A DNA stretch of 23,980 bases from Omnitrophica WOR_2 bacterium RIFCSPHIGHO2_02_FULL_52_10 (GCA_001805655.1 MHGR01000057.1:1-23980); one strand, 5' to 3'; shown: positions 16,080 to 23,952, counted from the stretch's first letter. A program made the numbers and translations. The notes: generated from the letters alone by a model not told the origin.

Positions 16080-16566
16080 ACGTAAAAGCGCAATCGTCTT
16101 GCAGGGCGTATTTGATGCGTCGATTTTTGATGCTCTTAAAAGGAGGAAGATTAAGGAAGCCTTTGTTTTGGAGGGCCGTCCGGGGCTGGAGGCGGCCAAG
16201 CAGTCGAGCCGTGAGCTTTTAAAACGGAAGATCCGGCCGACACTTATTGCGGATAATATGGCTGGTTTTCTGTTCTATAAGAATCTTGTCAGGGAAGTTT
16301 GGGTGTCTTGTCAATACGCGGACCGCAAGGGGGCGCTCTGCCAAATTGGCGGCCTGATCCTGGGCGTTTTGGGCAAAAAGCACAATGTGCCGGTCTATGC
16401 CTATCCCAATGGCTCAAAGGTGAAATTATTGGGCAGCTCCAGGGAACTCGCGTTTTTCAACGGCGTTAAAGTGGCGCCGCGGGGAGTTCCCGGATACGTA
16501 CCGCTGGCCGAATGGGTGCCGTCAAAATATATCACCAAGGTATACAATGGAAAAGGCATCAGCTGA
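16069..16566 (+). CDS. Half-size isomerase-like protein lacking catalytic residues
   Basis: 165 aa. It aligns by eye to the C-terminal Rossmann half of the preceding isomerase: VLEGRPGLEAAK against TETRPYMQGAK, PTLIADNMAGFLF against VTLIADNAVGSLM, NVPVYAYP against GIPFYVL, then a closing GVPGYVPLAEWVP. The N-terminal domain is absent. The catalytic Cys position reads VLQGVFD and the catalytic Asp position reads SCQYADRKGA, so neither residue survives. Not a frameshift of the first gene, because both are complete in themselves. Plausible roles are an inactive partner subunit of the isomerase or a sugar-phosphate sensor (inference). Start ATG 16069 chosen; in-frame TTG codons at 16060 and 16066 are nearer to GGAGG (16052-16056). 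It overlaps the aldolase gene by 20 bp. Confidence 0.65.
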   Translation: MSVKRKSAIVLQGVFDASIFDALKRRKIKEAFVLEGRPGLEAAKQSSRELLKRKIRPTLIADNMAGFLFYKNLVREVWVSCQYADRKGALCQIGGLILGVLGKKHNVPVYAYPNGSKVKLLGSSRELAFFNGVKVAPRGVPGYVPLAEWVPSKYITKVYNGKGIS

Positions 16567-17551
16567 GAATTTCAAAACGAATATCATAGCCATCGGACGG
16601 CTGCTTTGGGAAAAAGGGCTTGTCAGCGGGCTAAACGGCAATATCAGTCGGCGTCTCAGCGATGATGTTATTTTACTCACGGCGCATGGCGCTTGTCTCG
16701 GGCTTCTCCACGAAAAGGATATCCTGCGGCTGAAACTTGACGGCACGCTCCTGGAAGAGGGCAGTGTTTCAACGGAAAAACTCCTCCATACGGAAATATA
16801 TAGAAATTTCAGTGATGCGGACGCGGTCATTCACACGCATACAACCTATACGAATGCTTATTTTCTGGAAAATGACACTTTAGCTCCAAGGATATTTGAA
16901 TCTAAACTGTTGCTGGGGAACGTTCCGGCCGTTGACCAATCTACACCGGCGGTCACGGACGCCGGGCCGGTCATGTCGGCATTGCGAAGCAATAATATCG
17001 TGGCCTTGCGCAATCACGGTGTTGTGGCCAGAGGAAAAGACCTGTTTGACTGCTTCCTGCTCATTCAGGCGCTGGAAGACGCGGTCACGGTAGATGCCAT
17101 TAGCCGTTTATACATGCGCGACGGTCAAGCGGCGCGAATGAAACCGGGAAAGAGCGGCAAGTCGCAAAAATTAAAAAAATTTGAGCTGTTTTCCCAGGAA
17201 CAAATCGACAGCATCGTTAAAATCGTCAACCACGACAAACAAATGAAGGAATTGGGGAAAAAGACCAAGATGACCATGGACTTGGCTGTACAAATGAACG
17301 AAACGGGGCAGACCTACCGCTTTGTCTTTAAGGATGGGCATATTACGGATGTGGGCAGGGATGGCGACGCGGAGTTTGTCATTTCCGCCCCCAAGGATGT
17401 TTGGAGGGCCGTATTTAACCGGGAAATAGATCCGTTTGTCGCGACAACGCAGAAGAAAATGAGCCTCCGGGGGGATTTTGCCAAAATTTCTCAATGGTAT
17501 GCGCCTTGCAGCCGCATTTTCGAACTTTGGCAGCGCGTGCCCGTAGAATAG
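16547..17551 (+). CDS. Class II aldolase fused to an SCP2 sterol-carrier domain
   Basis: 334 aa. Residues about 8-200 are a class II aldolase/adducin domain: phosphate-binding GLNGNIS (28-34), catalytic acid E77, zinc ligands H96 and H98 (VIHTHTT) and H157 (LRNHGVV). Relatives cleave fuculose-1-P, 5-methylthioribulose-1-P or 5-deoxyribulose-1-P into DHAP and an aldehyde. After a Lys-rich linker, residues about 220-330 match an SCP2 domain: TYRFVFKDGHITDVG, then DAEFVISAPKDVWRAVFNREIDPF and KKMSLRGDFAKI. SCP2 domains bind sterols, fatty acyl chains or other apolar ligands. The fusion suggests the aldolase handles a substrate with a hydrophobic tail. ATG with AAGG 6 bp upstream. The upstream isomerase would supply the ketose-1-phosphate and the downstream dehydrogenase would take the aldehyde. 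Confidence 0.85.
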   Translation: MEKASAENFKTNIIAIGRLLWEKGLVSGLNGNISRRLSDDVILLTAHGACLGLLHEKDILRLKLDGTLLEEGSVSTEKLLHTEIYRNFSDADAVIHTHTTYTNAYFLENDTLAPRIFESKLLLGNVPAVDQSTPAVTDAGPVMSALRSNNIVALRNHGVVARGKDLFDCFLLIQALEDAVTVDAISRLYMRDGQAARMKPGKSGKSQKLKKFELFSQEQIDSIVKIVNHDKQMKELGKKTKMTMDLAVQMNETGQTYRFVFKDGHITDVGRDGDAEFVISAPKDVWRAVFNREIDPFVATTQKKMSLRGDFAKISQWYAPCSRIFELWQRVPVE

Positions 17552-17568
17552 ATTACGAAAGGCCGGAT

Positions 17569-18096
17569 ATGTTTAACGGTGTGCAATTGATTAAAATCCT
17601 GGATGATGTCCTGAAAAATACGGGATATGTCAGCGACATGGAGATCGCGGTGCCGGATGTCCGGGCAATTTATTTTGTCAGGAAACCTCTGGTTTTAAAG
17701 GTCAGAAACCTGTGCGCCTTTATCGATCTGCCGGAAGTCATTATGGATCGGAACACGGCAAAGGAATATTTCGAATTTATCCGCAAGTGCCTCATGCAGA
17801 AATATGGGGATGCCTTTCTTTGGAAGGAACTCGAGCTCTGTTTTATCGTGTTTTGTGAGGATGAGTCCTTTAAAATGCTGAAAGAGGAAGGGGATAAAGT
17901 TGTCCATAAGGCAAGCTTTGAACTGAACGCGATGCTCGGGACGTTCTTTATCAATAAATCCAATTATGACGTTATCCTCCAATCGACGTGGGGGCTGCAT
18001 TTCTCCGGACAGCATTTACAAGCCTTTAAGGACCTCATATTCACGTGGTGTAATAAACAGAAGGAAGCCATTGAAAACAACCGTCCAGACATTTGA
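17569..18096 (+). CDS. Hypothetical protein, 175 aa
   Basis: Not recognised. The start is ATG 17569 with AAAGG about 6 bp upstream; an upstream in-frame extension runs into the aldolase gene and has no support. The protein is soluble, mixed alpha/beta, with no signal or membrane segment. Notable are several Cys (about 7), FIDLPEVIMDR, FCEDESFKMLKEEGDK and the Trp-rich ending STWGLHFSGQHL. Located between aldolase and aldehyde dehydrogenase genes, with a 26-bp overlap into the latter, it is probably part of the same pathway, as accessory or partner protein. Possible alternatives cannot be ranked. Confidence 0.7.
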   Translation: MFNGVQLIKILDDVLKNTGYVSDMEIAVPDVRAIYFVRKPLVLKVRNLCAFIDLPEVIMDRNTAKEYFEFIRKCLMQKYGDAFLWKELELCFIVFCEDESFKMLKEEGDKVVHKASFELNAMLGTFFINKSNYDVILQSTWGLHFSGQHLQAFKDLIFTWCNKQKEAIENNRPDI

Positions 18097-19564
18097 TCTC
18101 TACATTGCGGGCAAGTTACAGCCCGCGGGTGATGGGCGCGTTTTTGAGTGCCTGAACCCGTCCAATGGAGAAATTGTGGCCTGCGCCGCCGATGCGGCCG
18201 TGAATGATGTCCGATTGGCCATACAAGCGGCCAGAACGGCTTTTGACAATCGGAGCTGGTCCGGGTTGCCGGTGTCCGAGCGCGGCGCCTATTTGACCCG
18301 AATCGCCAAAGCGGTCCGCGAACATGCCAAGGAATTAGCCGATCTTGAGTGCCGGGATACCGGGAAGATTTCCAAGCAGACGACGTTCATCGATGTGCCG
18401 ACCTGCGCCGATACCTTTGAATATTTTGGCAAAATGCGGGATATCGACAAGCCCAAGGAAAACCCCGTTGCCGCGCCGGTCAAAAGCATAACACGGTATG
18501 AGCCGATGGGGGTTGCCGGCTGCATTATTCCATGGAATTACCCTCTGATCATGGCCGGTTGGAAAATCGCCCCGGCCTTGCTGGCCGGCAACACGGTGGT
18601 GTTCAAGCCATCCTCTTGGGCCAGCGCGTCCATTATGAAGCTGGCGGAGATTATCCATTCCATCGGGCTTCCACCCGGCGTGTTAAATATAATTTCCAGT
18701 TCGGATCATGCGTCGGGCGCGGAGATTGTTCAAAGCCAGCTGGTGGATATGGTCAGTTTTACGGGCGGGACGGAAACGGGCCAGGTAATTATGAAATTAG
18801 CGGCAGACACGACAAAAAAACTATCCTTAGAGCTTGGAGGGAAATCCCCGAATATCGTTTTTGCCGACTGCGATTTCGACGCGGCCATCGGCGGTGCCAT
18901 GTCGGCCATCTTTATGAATCAGGGGCAAATGTGCACCGCGGGATCCAGACTTTTGCTTGAGGAAAGCATCTATACGCGGTTTCTCAGCGCATTGGTTGAA
19001 AAGACCAAGTCTTTAAAAATCGGCGATGCGGCAAGCTACGAAACGCAATTCGGCCCGTTGATCAGCAAGGAGCACCGGGAGAAGGTCAAACGCTACATTG
19101 CCTTGGGGATCAAAGAAGGGGCGAAACTTGTATGCGGGGGGAAAGTCCCGGCGGGTCATGAGTTTGAAAACGGCGCGTTTTTAGAGCCTACGATTTTTTC
19201 CGATGTGACCAACAACATGACCATTGCGCAGGAGGAAATATTCGGCCCGGTTTTATCCGTCATCAAATTTTCAACGGAAGAGGAGGCCATAAAGTTGGCC
19301 AATAATTCCGTGTTTGGCTTGGCAGCGATGATTTGGACCAAGGATCCGGAAAAAGCGGACCGCGTGGCGAGGCAAATGGAAAGCGGGATCGTCTGGGTCA
19401 ATACGTACGGTGGATTTTACAATGAGGCCTCGTTCGGGGGGTACAAACGGAGCGGATGCGGCCGGGAGTTAGGGCATGAAGGCTTAAGAGAATACATGCA
19501 AACAAAGCACGTCTGCCTGGACAGAACGCCGGGAGGAAAGCCCCTGGTTTCCGGGTGGTTCTGA
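18071..19564 (+). CDS. NAD(P)-dependent aldehyde dehydrogenase
   Basis: 497 aa from a TTG start at 18071, with AAGGAAG at 18061-18067 in ideal position; this gives KTTVQTFDLYIAGKLQPA, the normal N-terminus of betaine-aldehyde-type ALDHs. Longer starts (to 17966) would add 35 unrelated residues inside the upstream gene. Catalytic C288 in GQMCTAG, general base E254 in LELGGKSP, N156 in PWNYPL and K179 in VFKPS are present, as is FGGYKRSGCGRELG near the C-terminus. It oxidises an aldehyde to the acid; in this setting the aldehyde released by the aldolase is the obvious candidate, giving the acid that the CoA ligase could activate. TTG initiation and the overlap suggest translational coupling. 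Confidence 0.92.
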   Translation: MKTTVQTFDLYIAGKLQPAGDGRVFECLNPSNGEIVACAADAAVNDVRLAIQAARTAFDNRSWSGLPVSERGAYLTRIAKAVREHAKELADLECRDTGKISKQTTFIDVPTCADTFEYFGKMRDIDKPKENPVAAPVKSITRYEPMGVAGCIIPWNYPLIMAGWKIAPALLAGNTVVFKPSSWASASIMKLAEIIHSIGLPPGVLNIISSSDHASGAEIVQSQLVDMVSFTGGTETGQVIMKLAADTTKKLSLELGGKSPNIVFADCDFDAAIGGAMSAIFMNQGQMCTAGSRLLLEESIYTRFLSALVEKTKSLKIGDAASYETQFGPLISKEHREKVKRYIALGIKEGAKLVCGGKVPAGHEFENGAFLEPTIFSDVTNNMTIAQEEIFGPVLSVIKFSTEEEAIKLANNSVFGLAAMIWTKDPEKADRVARQMESGIVWVNTYGGFYNEASFGGYKRSGCGRELGHEGLREYMQTKHVCLDRTPGGKPLVSGWF

Positions 19565-19662
19565 CTGGCGAGCCCTGGAACGGTCATCATATACGTAGTT
19601 ACAGGGATTGTCCAAAAATTTAAAAGGCTAATGAAGACACGCGAACTTATCAGCAATTCCTA

Positions 19663-19670
19663 AAGGAGGT
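19663..19670 (+). promoter_or_regulatory. Full consensus ribosome binding site for the radical SAM gene
   Basis: AAGGAGGT, complementary to the 16S 3' end over its full length, 5 bp before the ATG at 19676. It is the strongest ribosome binding site in the window and follows a 111-bp gap, the only sizeable gap inside the cluster. I see no clear promoter in that gap. Confidence 0.75.
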
Positions 19671-19675
19671 AATTC

Positions 19676-21145
19676 ATGAAAGTATTATTTTTAACTCCCC
19701 CGCTCAAAGCCTGGGATTCCCATGGGCACCATTTAGCCGCCAATCAGATGCACGCGCAGCTGGCGGCCTATATCCGGGAAAGGAAATTGGGTGAGCCGCA
19801 GGTGATCGACTCCAGAGCCGAAGGATTGGATTGGGACGGGATGATGAAGCGCGTGCGCCAACTGAAACCGGACATGGTCTTTGTCGGCGAATTACTGCAC
19901 TCGACCTGCGGCGCCGCCGTTATATGGTATTTCAATGAAGGTTTGCGGCTGATTAAAGAAGAGATGCCGGAGGTCAAAACAGTGGCGGGAGGTCTGTGGT
20001 ATTCCGGCGATTGGGAGCGCCAGATGCGCCTTAATCCCACGATCGACTATATCATGATCGGCGAGTCGGAACTGACCATGGAAGATTTGATTAACAACCT
20101 CAAGCACGGCAAGAAAGACGAGCGCGAAATCCCCGGGCTGGTTTCGCGTCGCAAAGACGGGGCGATCGTTGTCGGCCCGCACCGCGATCTGATTCCGGAT
20201 TTGAATGCATTGCCGATGCCGGCGTACGATCTTTTTCCGATGACAAAGTACGTCGGCCACACGTACTGGAAACCGTTCGCGGAACTGATGACCTCCCGCG
20301 GCTGTCCCGGAAAGTGCCATTTTTGCTATGAGTGGGCTTTGTATGACAGCCGTACCGCGACCAAAGACTTTACTTCATGGCGGGGATTGAAGGGAAAGCG
20401 GATCGTTGATGAGCTGGAACTTCTGGAAAAGGAATACGGTATTACGACCATCGTCTTTCAGGACGATGCCTTTAACACCGACACTGAGGCCATGATTGAA
20501 TTTTGCGAGGAAAAAATTCGCCGCGGTAACAAGATTGACTGGGTCTGTTTGGGGCGCGCCGACCAGTGGATTAGCCAGCACGACATTCTTCCGCTGATGA
20601 AAAAAGCGGGTCTGTTTCTTGCCTTGACCGGCGTTGAGGTGGAAGACGACATGACCTTGACCAAGCAGGGAAAGGGCGTGACCATTGACCAAATCCGGAA
20701 AACGGTTCAGATATTGCGGGAGCAGGATATCGGCAGTGTCGGTACCGTGCTGATAGGTTTACGGGACGACACAGAGGCCAAAATTAAAGAGCGATTGCGC
20801 ATCGCTGATGAAATAGATCCGGATATTTTTGCGCTTGACTATCTTACACCTGTGCCGAATTCGCCAGATTGGAAGTACGGGATCAAAAAGGGATGGTTTG
20901 ACCCGGACACGATTGACCTCAAAGCATGGGACTTTCAACATCCTGTTGTCCCTACGGATCATTTGACGATTGAGGAGGTCGGGCGATTGGGGGCCTGGTG
21001 CATGCGCGAGTATTATTCAAAACCGGAGCGCATTTTCCGTATTATGACCAGCAACTACGATGAAAAAGTTAAACTCTGCGTTAAGGATTTTATGAGTAAT
21101 ATCTCGAAATGGGAAAATAATTCCCGCGTTGCCGCCCAAAAGTAG
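19676..21145 (+). CDS. B12-binding-type radical SAM enzyme
   Basis: 489 aa. Residues about 1-150 look like a Rossmann-type cobalamin-binding domain (KVLFLTPP, DMVFVGELL, TVAGGLWYSG, YIMIGESE), followed by LPMPAYDLFP, the usual link to the radical SAM core. The 4Fe-4S site is C210-x3-C214-x2-C217 in SRGCPGKCHFCYEW; IVFQDDAFN and TGVEVEDDMTL follow in the core. This is the BchE/HpnP-like class, which performs methylations, cyclisations or other radical steps on unreactive carbons. Substrate unknown. The next gene encodes a PCP_red-like protein, a domain that some BchE-like enzymes carry at their C-terminus. 5'-Deoxyadenosine released by such enzymes is a substrate type for the upstream phosphorylase-isomerase-aldolase set. 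Confidence 0.88.
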   Translation: MKVLFLTPPLKAWDSHGHHLAANQMHAQLAAYIRERKLGEPQVIDSRAEGLDWDGMMKRVRQLKPDMVFVGELLHSTCGAAVIWYFNEGLRLIKEEMPEVKTVAGGLWYSGDWERQMRLNPTIDYIMIGESELTMEDLINNLKHGKKDEREIPGLVSRRKDGAIVVGPHRDLIPDLNALPMPAYDLFPMTKYVGHTYWKPFAELMTSRGCPGKCHFCYEWALYDSRTATKDFTSWRGLKGKRIVDELELLEKEYGITTIVFQDDAFNTDTEAMIEFCEEKIRRGNKIDWVCLGRADQWISQHDILPLMKKAGLFLALTGVEVEDDMTLTKQGKGVTIDQIRKTVQILREQDIGSVGTVLIGLRDDTEAKIKERLRIADEIDPDIFALDYLTPVPNSPDWKYGIKKGWFDPDTIDLKAWDFQHPVVPTDHLTIEEVGRLGAWCMREYYSKPERIFRIMTSNYDEKVKLCVKDFMSNISKWENNSRVAAQK

Positions 21146-21155
21146 GGAGACTTCA

Positions 21156-21452
21156 ATGACGGAAACAGCCGCAAAGTTAGAATGGGAAACCGAAGCGCTC
21201 CGGAAATATCAGCTGATGATCTCGAAAATTCCCTTGTTCCACAGGGAAATTGCCAAGATCGTTGTTGATAAGAAAGCCGTCCTAAACGCGCGCGAGCGCG
21301 ACGCGGAAATGGTGGGGGAACGGGACATCGTGAACGCCTTTTTTTCGGAGGTCCCCAAGGCGTTTTACAGCCTGATGATCCGTCTGCTTGATGAAGTCGG
21401 TTTTTATTATGAAGAAAACGGGTATGGCTTCAAAAAGGGTGTAAAGAAATGA
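21156..21452 (+). CDS. Small PCP_red-like protein
   Basis: 98 aa from ATG 21156 with AGGGAG 6 bp upstream. It contains EWETEALRKYQLMISKIPLFHREIAK-type sequence at residues about 8-33, which resembles the 'W-x-x-E-A-x-x-x-L-x-x-I-P-x-F-x-R' pattern of the PCP_red domain found at the end of protochlorophyllide reductase subunit B and some B12-radical SAM proteins; a helix with VGERDIVNAFFSEVP follows. The match is by eye and partial. It lies 10 bp after the radical SAM gene and overlaps the next start as ATGA, so it is probably a partner of the radical SAM enzyme. Confidence 0.6.
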   Translation: MTETAAKLEWETEALRKYQLMISKIPLFHREIAKIVVDKKAVLNARERDAEMVGERDIVNAFFSEVPKAFYSLMIRLLDEVGFYYEENGYGFKKGVKK

Positions 21453-22459
21453 GAATTGCCGTTGTCGGCGCCGGGGCCATCGGCTCCGTTGCCGCCGCCT
21501 ATTTGGTCAAGGCGGGCCAAAACATCACTTTGATTGGAAAGCCTGAGCAGGCCGCCGTCATATCCCGAAACGGCCTGCATGTGCACGGCGTGCGGGGCGA
21601 TGCGACGTTCAAGATTAACGCTTTATCGCGGTTAGATCAAGCGCATGATCTTGTTATATTCACGGTCAAAACCCAGGACCTGCAGGATGCCGTTGATGCC
21701 AACCGAAAATTTTTAGATAGCGGGATTCTTTTGAGTACGCAAAACGGCGTCCAAGCCGACCATATTTTACAGAAAAACTTTCCCAAGGAGCGTATTGTCA
21801 GCAGCATCGTGATGTTCGGGGCGACCTATACACAGCCGGGGGTGGCGACGTTTAATTTCGAGGGGGACTGGATTATCGGCAGGCCGTTTGGGGCGAACGA
21901 TGAGGCGGTGCAAAGGACGGCGGATGTTTTAAAGACGGCCTTTCCCGTGGTTGTCACCCATGAGATTGTCGGAATGAAATGGCTTAAGCTTTTTGTCAAT
22001 TTCAACAATTGCCTACCCGCGGTGGTGGGTAAATCGATGCAGGAAACATTTGCGGACCTTGATTTTTGCCGGCTCAGCGTCCTTTTGCTTAAGGAGGGGA
22101 TAGAAATTATCCGCGCGGCGAACATCAAACTAGTGTCGCTGCCCCAGTTCCCGGTTGAGCGGGTGATGGGTCTGGCAACGATGCCGGTGGAACAGGCGGC
22201 AGGCATCATTCATAAAACATTGACGACGTTAAGCAAGGAACCATTGTATGGCTCAATCCTGCAAAGCATCATGCGCCGACGGACAAGTGAAATTGAATTT
22301 ATCAATGGTGAGGTGGTCCGCTTGGCCCAGAGCATCGGGAAAGACGCCCCGTTAAACCGCAAGGTCGTGGAGTTAGTTCACAAGGTTGAGTCATTTTATG
22401 AATACATGAAACCGGAAGCCATAAAAAGCATATTTCATTTAAACACGGTAAAGGCCTAA
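21449..22459 (+). CDS. Ketopantoate-reductase-family oxidoreductase (ApbA/PanE)
   Basis: 336 aa. N-terminal NADP-binding Rossmann fold with GAGAIGS (7-13) and TVKTQDLQD; STQNGV (96-101) and the C-terminal helical domain with MKWLKLFVNFNNCL, where K180 and N184 correspond to the catalytic Lys and Asn of PanE. PanE reduces ketopantoate to pantoate; relatives reduce other 2-keto or beta-keto acids. In this cluster, between a radical SAM module and ketosynthases, it is more likely a pathway-specific keto reductase than the CoA biosynthesis enzyme, though a housekeeping role cannot be excluded. ATGA overlap with the previous gene and 1-bp gap to the next show tight coupling. Confidence 0.82.
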   Translation: MRIAVVGAGAIGSVAAAYLVKAGQNITLIGKPEQAAVISRNGLHVHGVRGDATFKINALSRLDQAHDLVIFTVKTQDLQDAVDANRKFLDSGILLSTQNGVQADHILQKNFPKERIVSSIVMFGATYTQPGVATFNFEGDWIIGRPFGANDEAVQRTADVLKTAFPVVVTHEIVGMKWLKLFVNFNNCLPAVVGKSMQETFADLDFCRLSVLLLKEGIEIIRAANIKLVSLPQFPVERVMGLATMPVEQAAGIIHKTLTTLSKEPLYGSILQSIMRRRTSEIEFINGEVVRLAQSIGKDAPLNRKVVELVHKVESFYEYMKPEAIKSIFHLNTVKA

Positions 22460-22460
22460 T

Positions 22461-23723
22461 ATGAGCAAGAGAAGAGTCGTGGTTACGGGGGTCGGGATTA
22501 TTTCTCCCAACGGTGTCGGGAAGGAGGCCTGCTGGGACGCGATGGTCAACGGGCGTTCCGCTGTCAGGCGCGTCACGGAATTTGATGTTTCCATGTTCAA
22601 CACGAAAATCGCGGCGCAGGTCCGCGATTTTGACCCGATTGAATTCGGTTTAACGCATGAGGAGGCGGTCCGGATGGACCGCTACGTACAATTTGCGATG
22701 GTCGCCGCCAAAATGGCGATTGAGGACGCGCGTTTGAATTTACGCGCCGAAAACCGTAACCGTATTGGTGTTTCCCTGGCCAACGCCATTTGCGGGACAA
22801 AATACATGGAGGAGGAATTTGCCCTGGTCACCGACAGCGGCAAAAATCCGATTGACCCCACCATCGTCCGCCCGGATCTTTACGATGCCTCGATGTTTAA
22901 TACTCCATCGAGCGAGATTTCCGCCAAATACGGCTTGAAGGGAATCTGCAACACGATTTCTACCGGCTGCACGGCCGGGACGGATTCCGTCGGTTTTTCC
23001 TACGAGGCTATTCAGGACGGGGATGCGGACGTCATGATCACCGGCGCCAGTGAAGCCCCGATTACGCCGATCACGTTCGGCGCGTTTGATACGGTCAATG
23101 TGTTATCCGTGCACAATGCCGAACCGGAAAAAGCCTCCCGTCCTTTTGACGCGAAGCGCAACGGCTTTGTCATTTCCGAAGGGGCGGGTCTTTTGATCCT
23201 GGAAGAATTGGAGCATGCCCGAAAGCGCGGCGCGCGCATTTATTGCGAGATCATCGGCTTTGGGAGCACCTGCAATGCGTTTCACATGACCGACCTGCCG
23301 CCGGAGGGGGATGCCAAGGCGGCGTGCATCCGATTAGCCCTGAACGATGCCCATGTGGCGCCGCAAGAAATCGATTACATCAATGCGCACGGCTCGTCCA
23401 CGCGGCAAAATGATGTGTTTGAGACCAATGCCTACAAAATGGTCTTCGGCGATTATGCCTATAAAATACCGATCAGTTCCCTTAAATCCATGATCGGCCA
23501 TCCTTTGGCCGGGGCCAACGGTATCGAATTAGCTATCGGTTCACTGATTTTTGAGCGCGATATTCTTCCGCCGACGATCAACCAGGAATTCCCGGATCCC
23601 AACTGTGATCTGGATTATATCCCGAACGTGGCGCGCCGGAAAAGGGTGAATTGCATGCTCAAGACCAGCAGCGGTTTTTCCGGGATTCATTCGGCGATGG
23701 TATTAAAGCGATTTACAAATTAA
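22461..23723 (+). CDS. Beta-ketoacyl-ACP synthase, FabF-like
   Basis: 420 aa. Condenses an acyl primer with malonyl-ACP by decarboxylative Claisen reaction. The catalytic triad is intact: C170 in STGCTAGTD, H310 in NAHGSSTRQND and H347 with K342 in LKSMIGHPLAGANG. Full length and the normal KS-II fold order. It differs from housekeeping FabF in local motifs such as GSST for the usual GTST. A second ketosynthase begins 55 bp downstream, an arrangement seen in type II PKS, aryl polyene and similar systems with paired KS subunits. No ACP or malonyltransferase is in the window. Confidence 0.92.
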   Translation: MSKRRVVVTGVGIISPNGVGKEACWDAMVNGRSAVRRVTEFDVSMFNTKIAAQVRDFDPIEFGLTHEEAVRMDRYVQFAMVAAKMAIEDARLNLRAENRNRIGVSLANAICGTKYMEEEFALVTDSGKNPIDPTIVRPDLYDASMFNTPSSEISAKYGLKGICNTISTGCTAGTDSVGFSYEAIQDGDADVMITGASEAPITPITFGAFDTVNVLSVHNAEPEKASRPFDAKRNGFVISEGAGLLILEELEHARKRGARIYCEIIGFGSTCNAFHMTDLPPEGDAKAACIRLALNDAHVAPQEIDYINAHGSSTRQNDVFETNAYKMVFGDYAYKIPISSLKSMIGHPLAGANGIELAIGSLIFERDILPPTINQEFPDPNCDLDYIPNVARRKRVNCMLKTSSGFSGIHSAMVLKRFTN

Positions 23724-23778
23724 ATGATGGGGCAGGCAGCTCGCCCGTCAGGACTTTTTATTGTTTGTGGGAGCAGAA

Positions 23779-23952
23779 ATGGACAAGATAGCCATCACAG
23801 GCCTGGGCGTCATATCGCCAAGCGGCATCGATAAGCGGAAATTTTGGGCGAACGTCCGCGCCGGGCGCTCGGCCATTGAAAAAATCACGCGCTTTGACGC
23901 ATCCAAATACCCGTCCCATATCGCCGGGCATGTGCATGAGCTGGATGCGTAA
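23779..23952 (+). pseudogene. Start of a second ketosynthase, interrupted by an in-frame stop
   Basis: Reads as a KS N-terminus: MDKIAITGLGVISPSGIDK, WANVRAGRSAIEKITRFDAS, HIAGHVHELDA, close to the first KS in the same region. A TAA at 23950-23952 then stops it, but the same frame continues with SNVSSRLLK up to the window end, as the family would (before K-x-D-R-F). GGGAG lies about 6 bp before the ATG. So this is either a nonsense mutation, a sequencing or assembly error, or a truncated gene; only 28 bp remain to judge. If intact in reality it would be the partner (chain-length-factor-like) or a second KS. Confidence 0.55.

Noticed and set aside
14303-17551. Plain methionine salvage (mtnP-mtnA) operon
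   Set aside because: No MtnB/C/D or MtnK, altered substrate residues in both enzymes, and fusion of SCP2 to the aldolase; a DHAP-shunt-like or biosynthetic route fits better.
17494-17568. Upstream extension of the 175-aa hypothetical protein
   Set aside because: Lies within the aldolase-SCP2 gene, has no ribosome binding site, and ATG 17569 has one.
17966-18070. N-terminal extension of the aldehyde dehydrogenase
   Set aside because: Adds 35 residues unlike any ALDH and overlaps the previous gene by 131 bp; TTG 18071 with AAGGAAG fits the family start.
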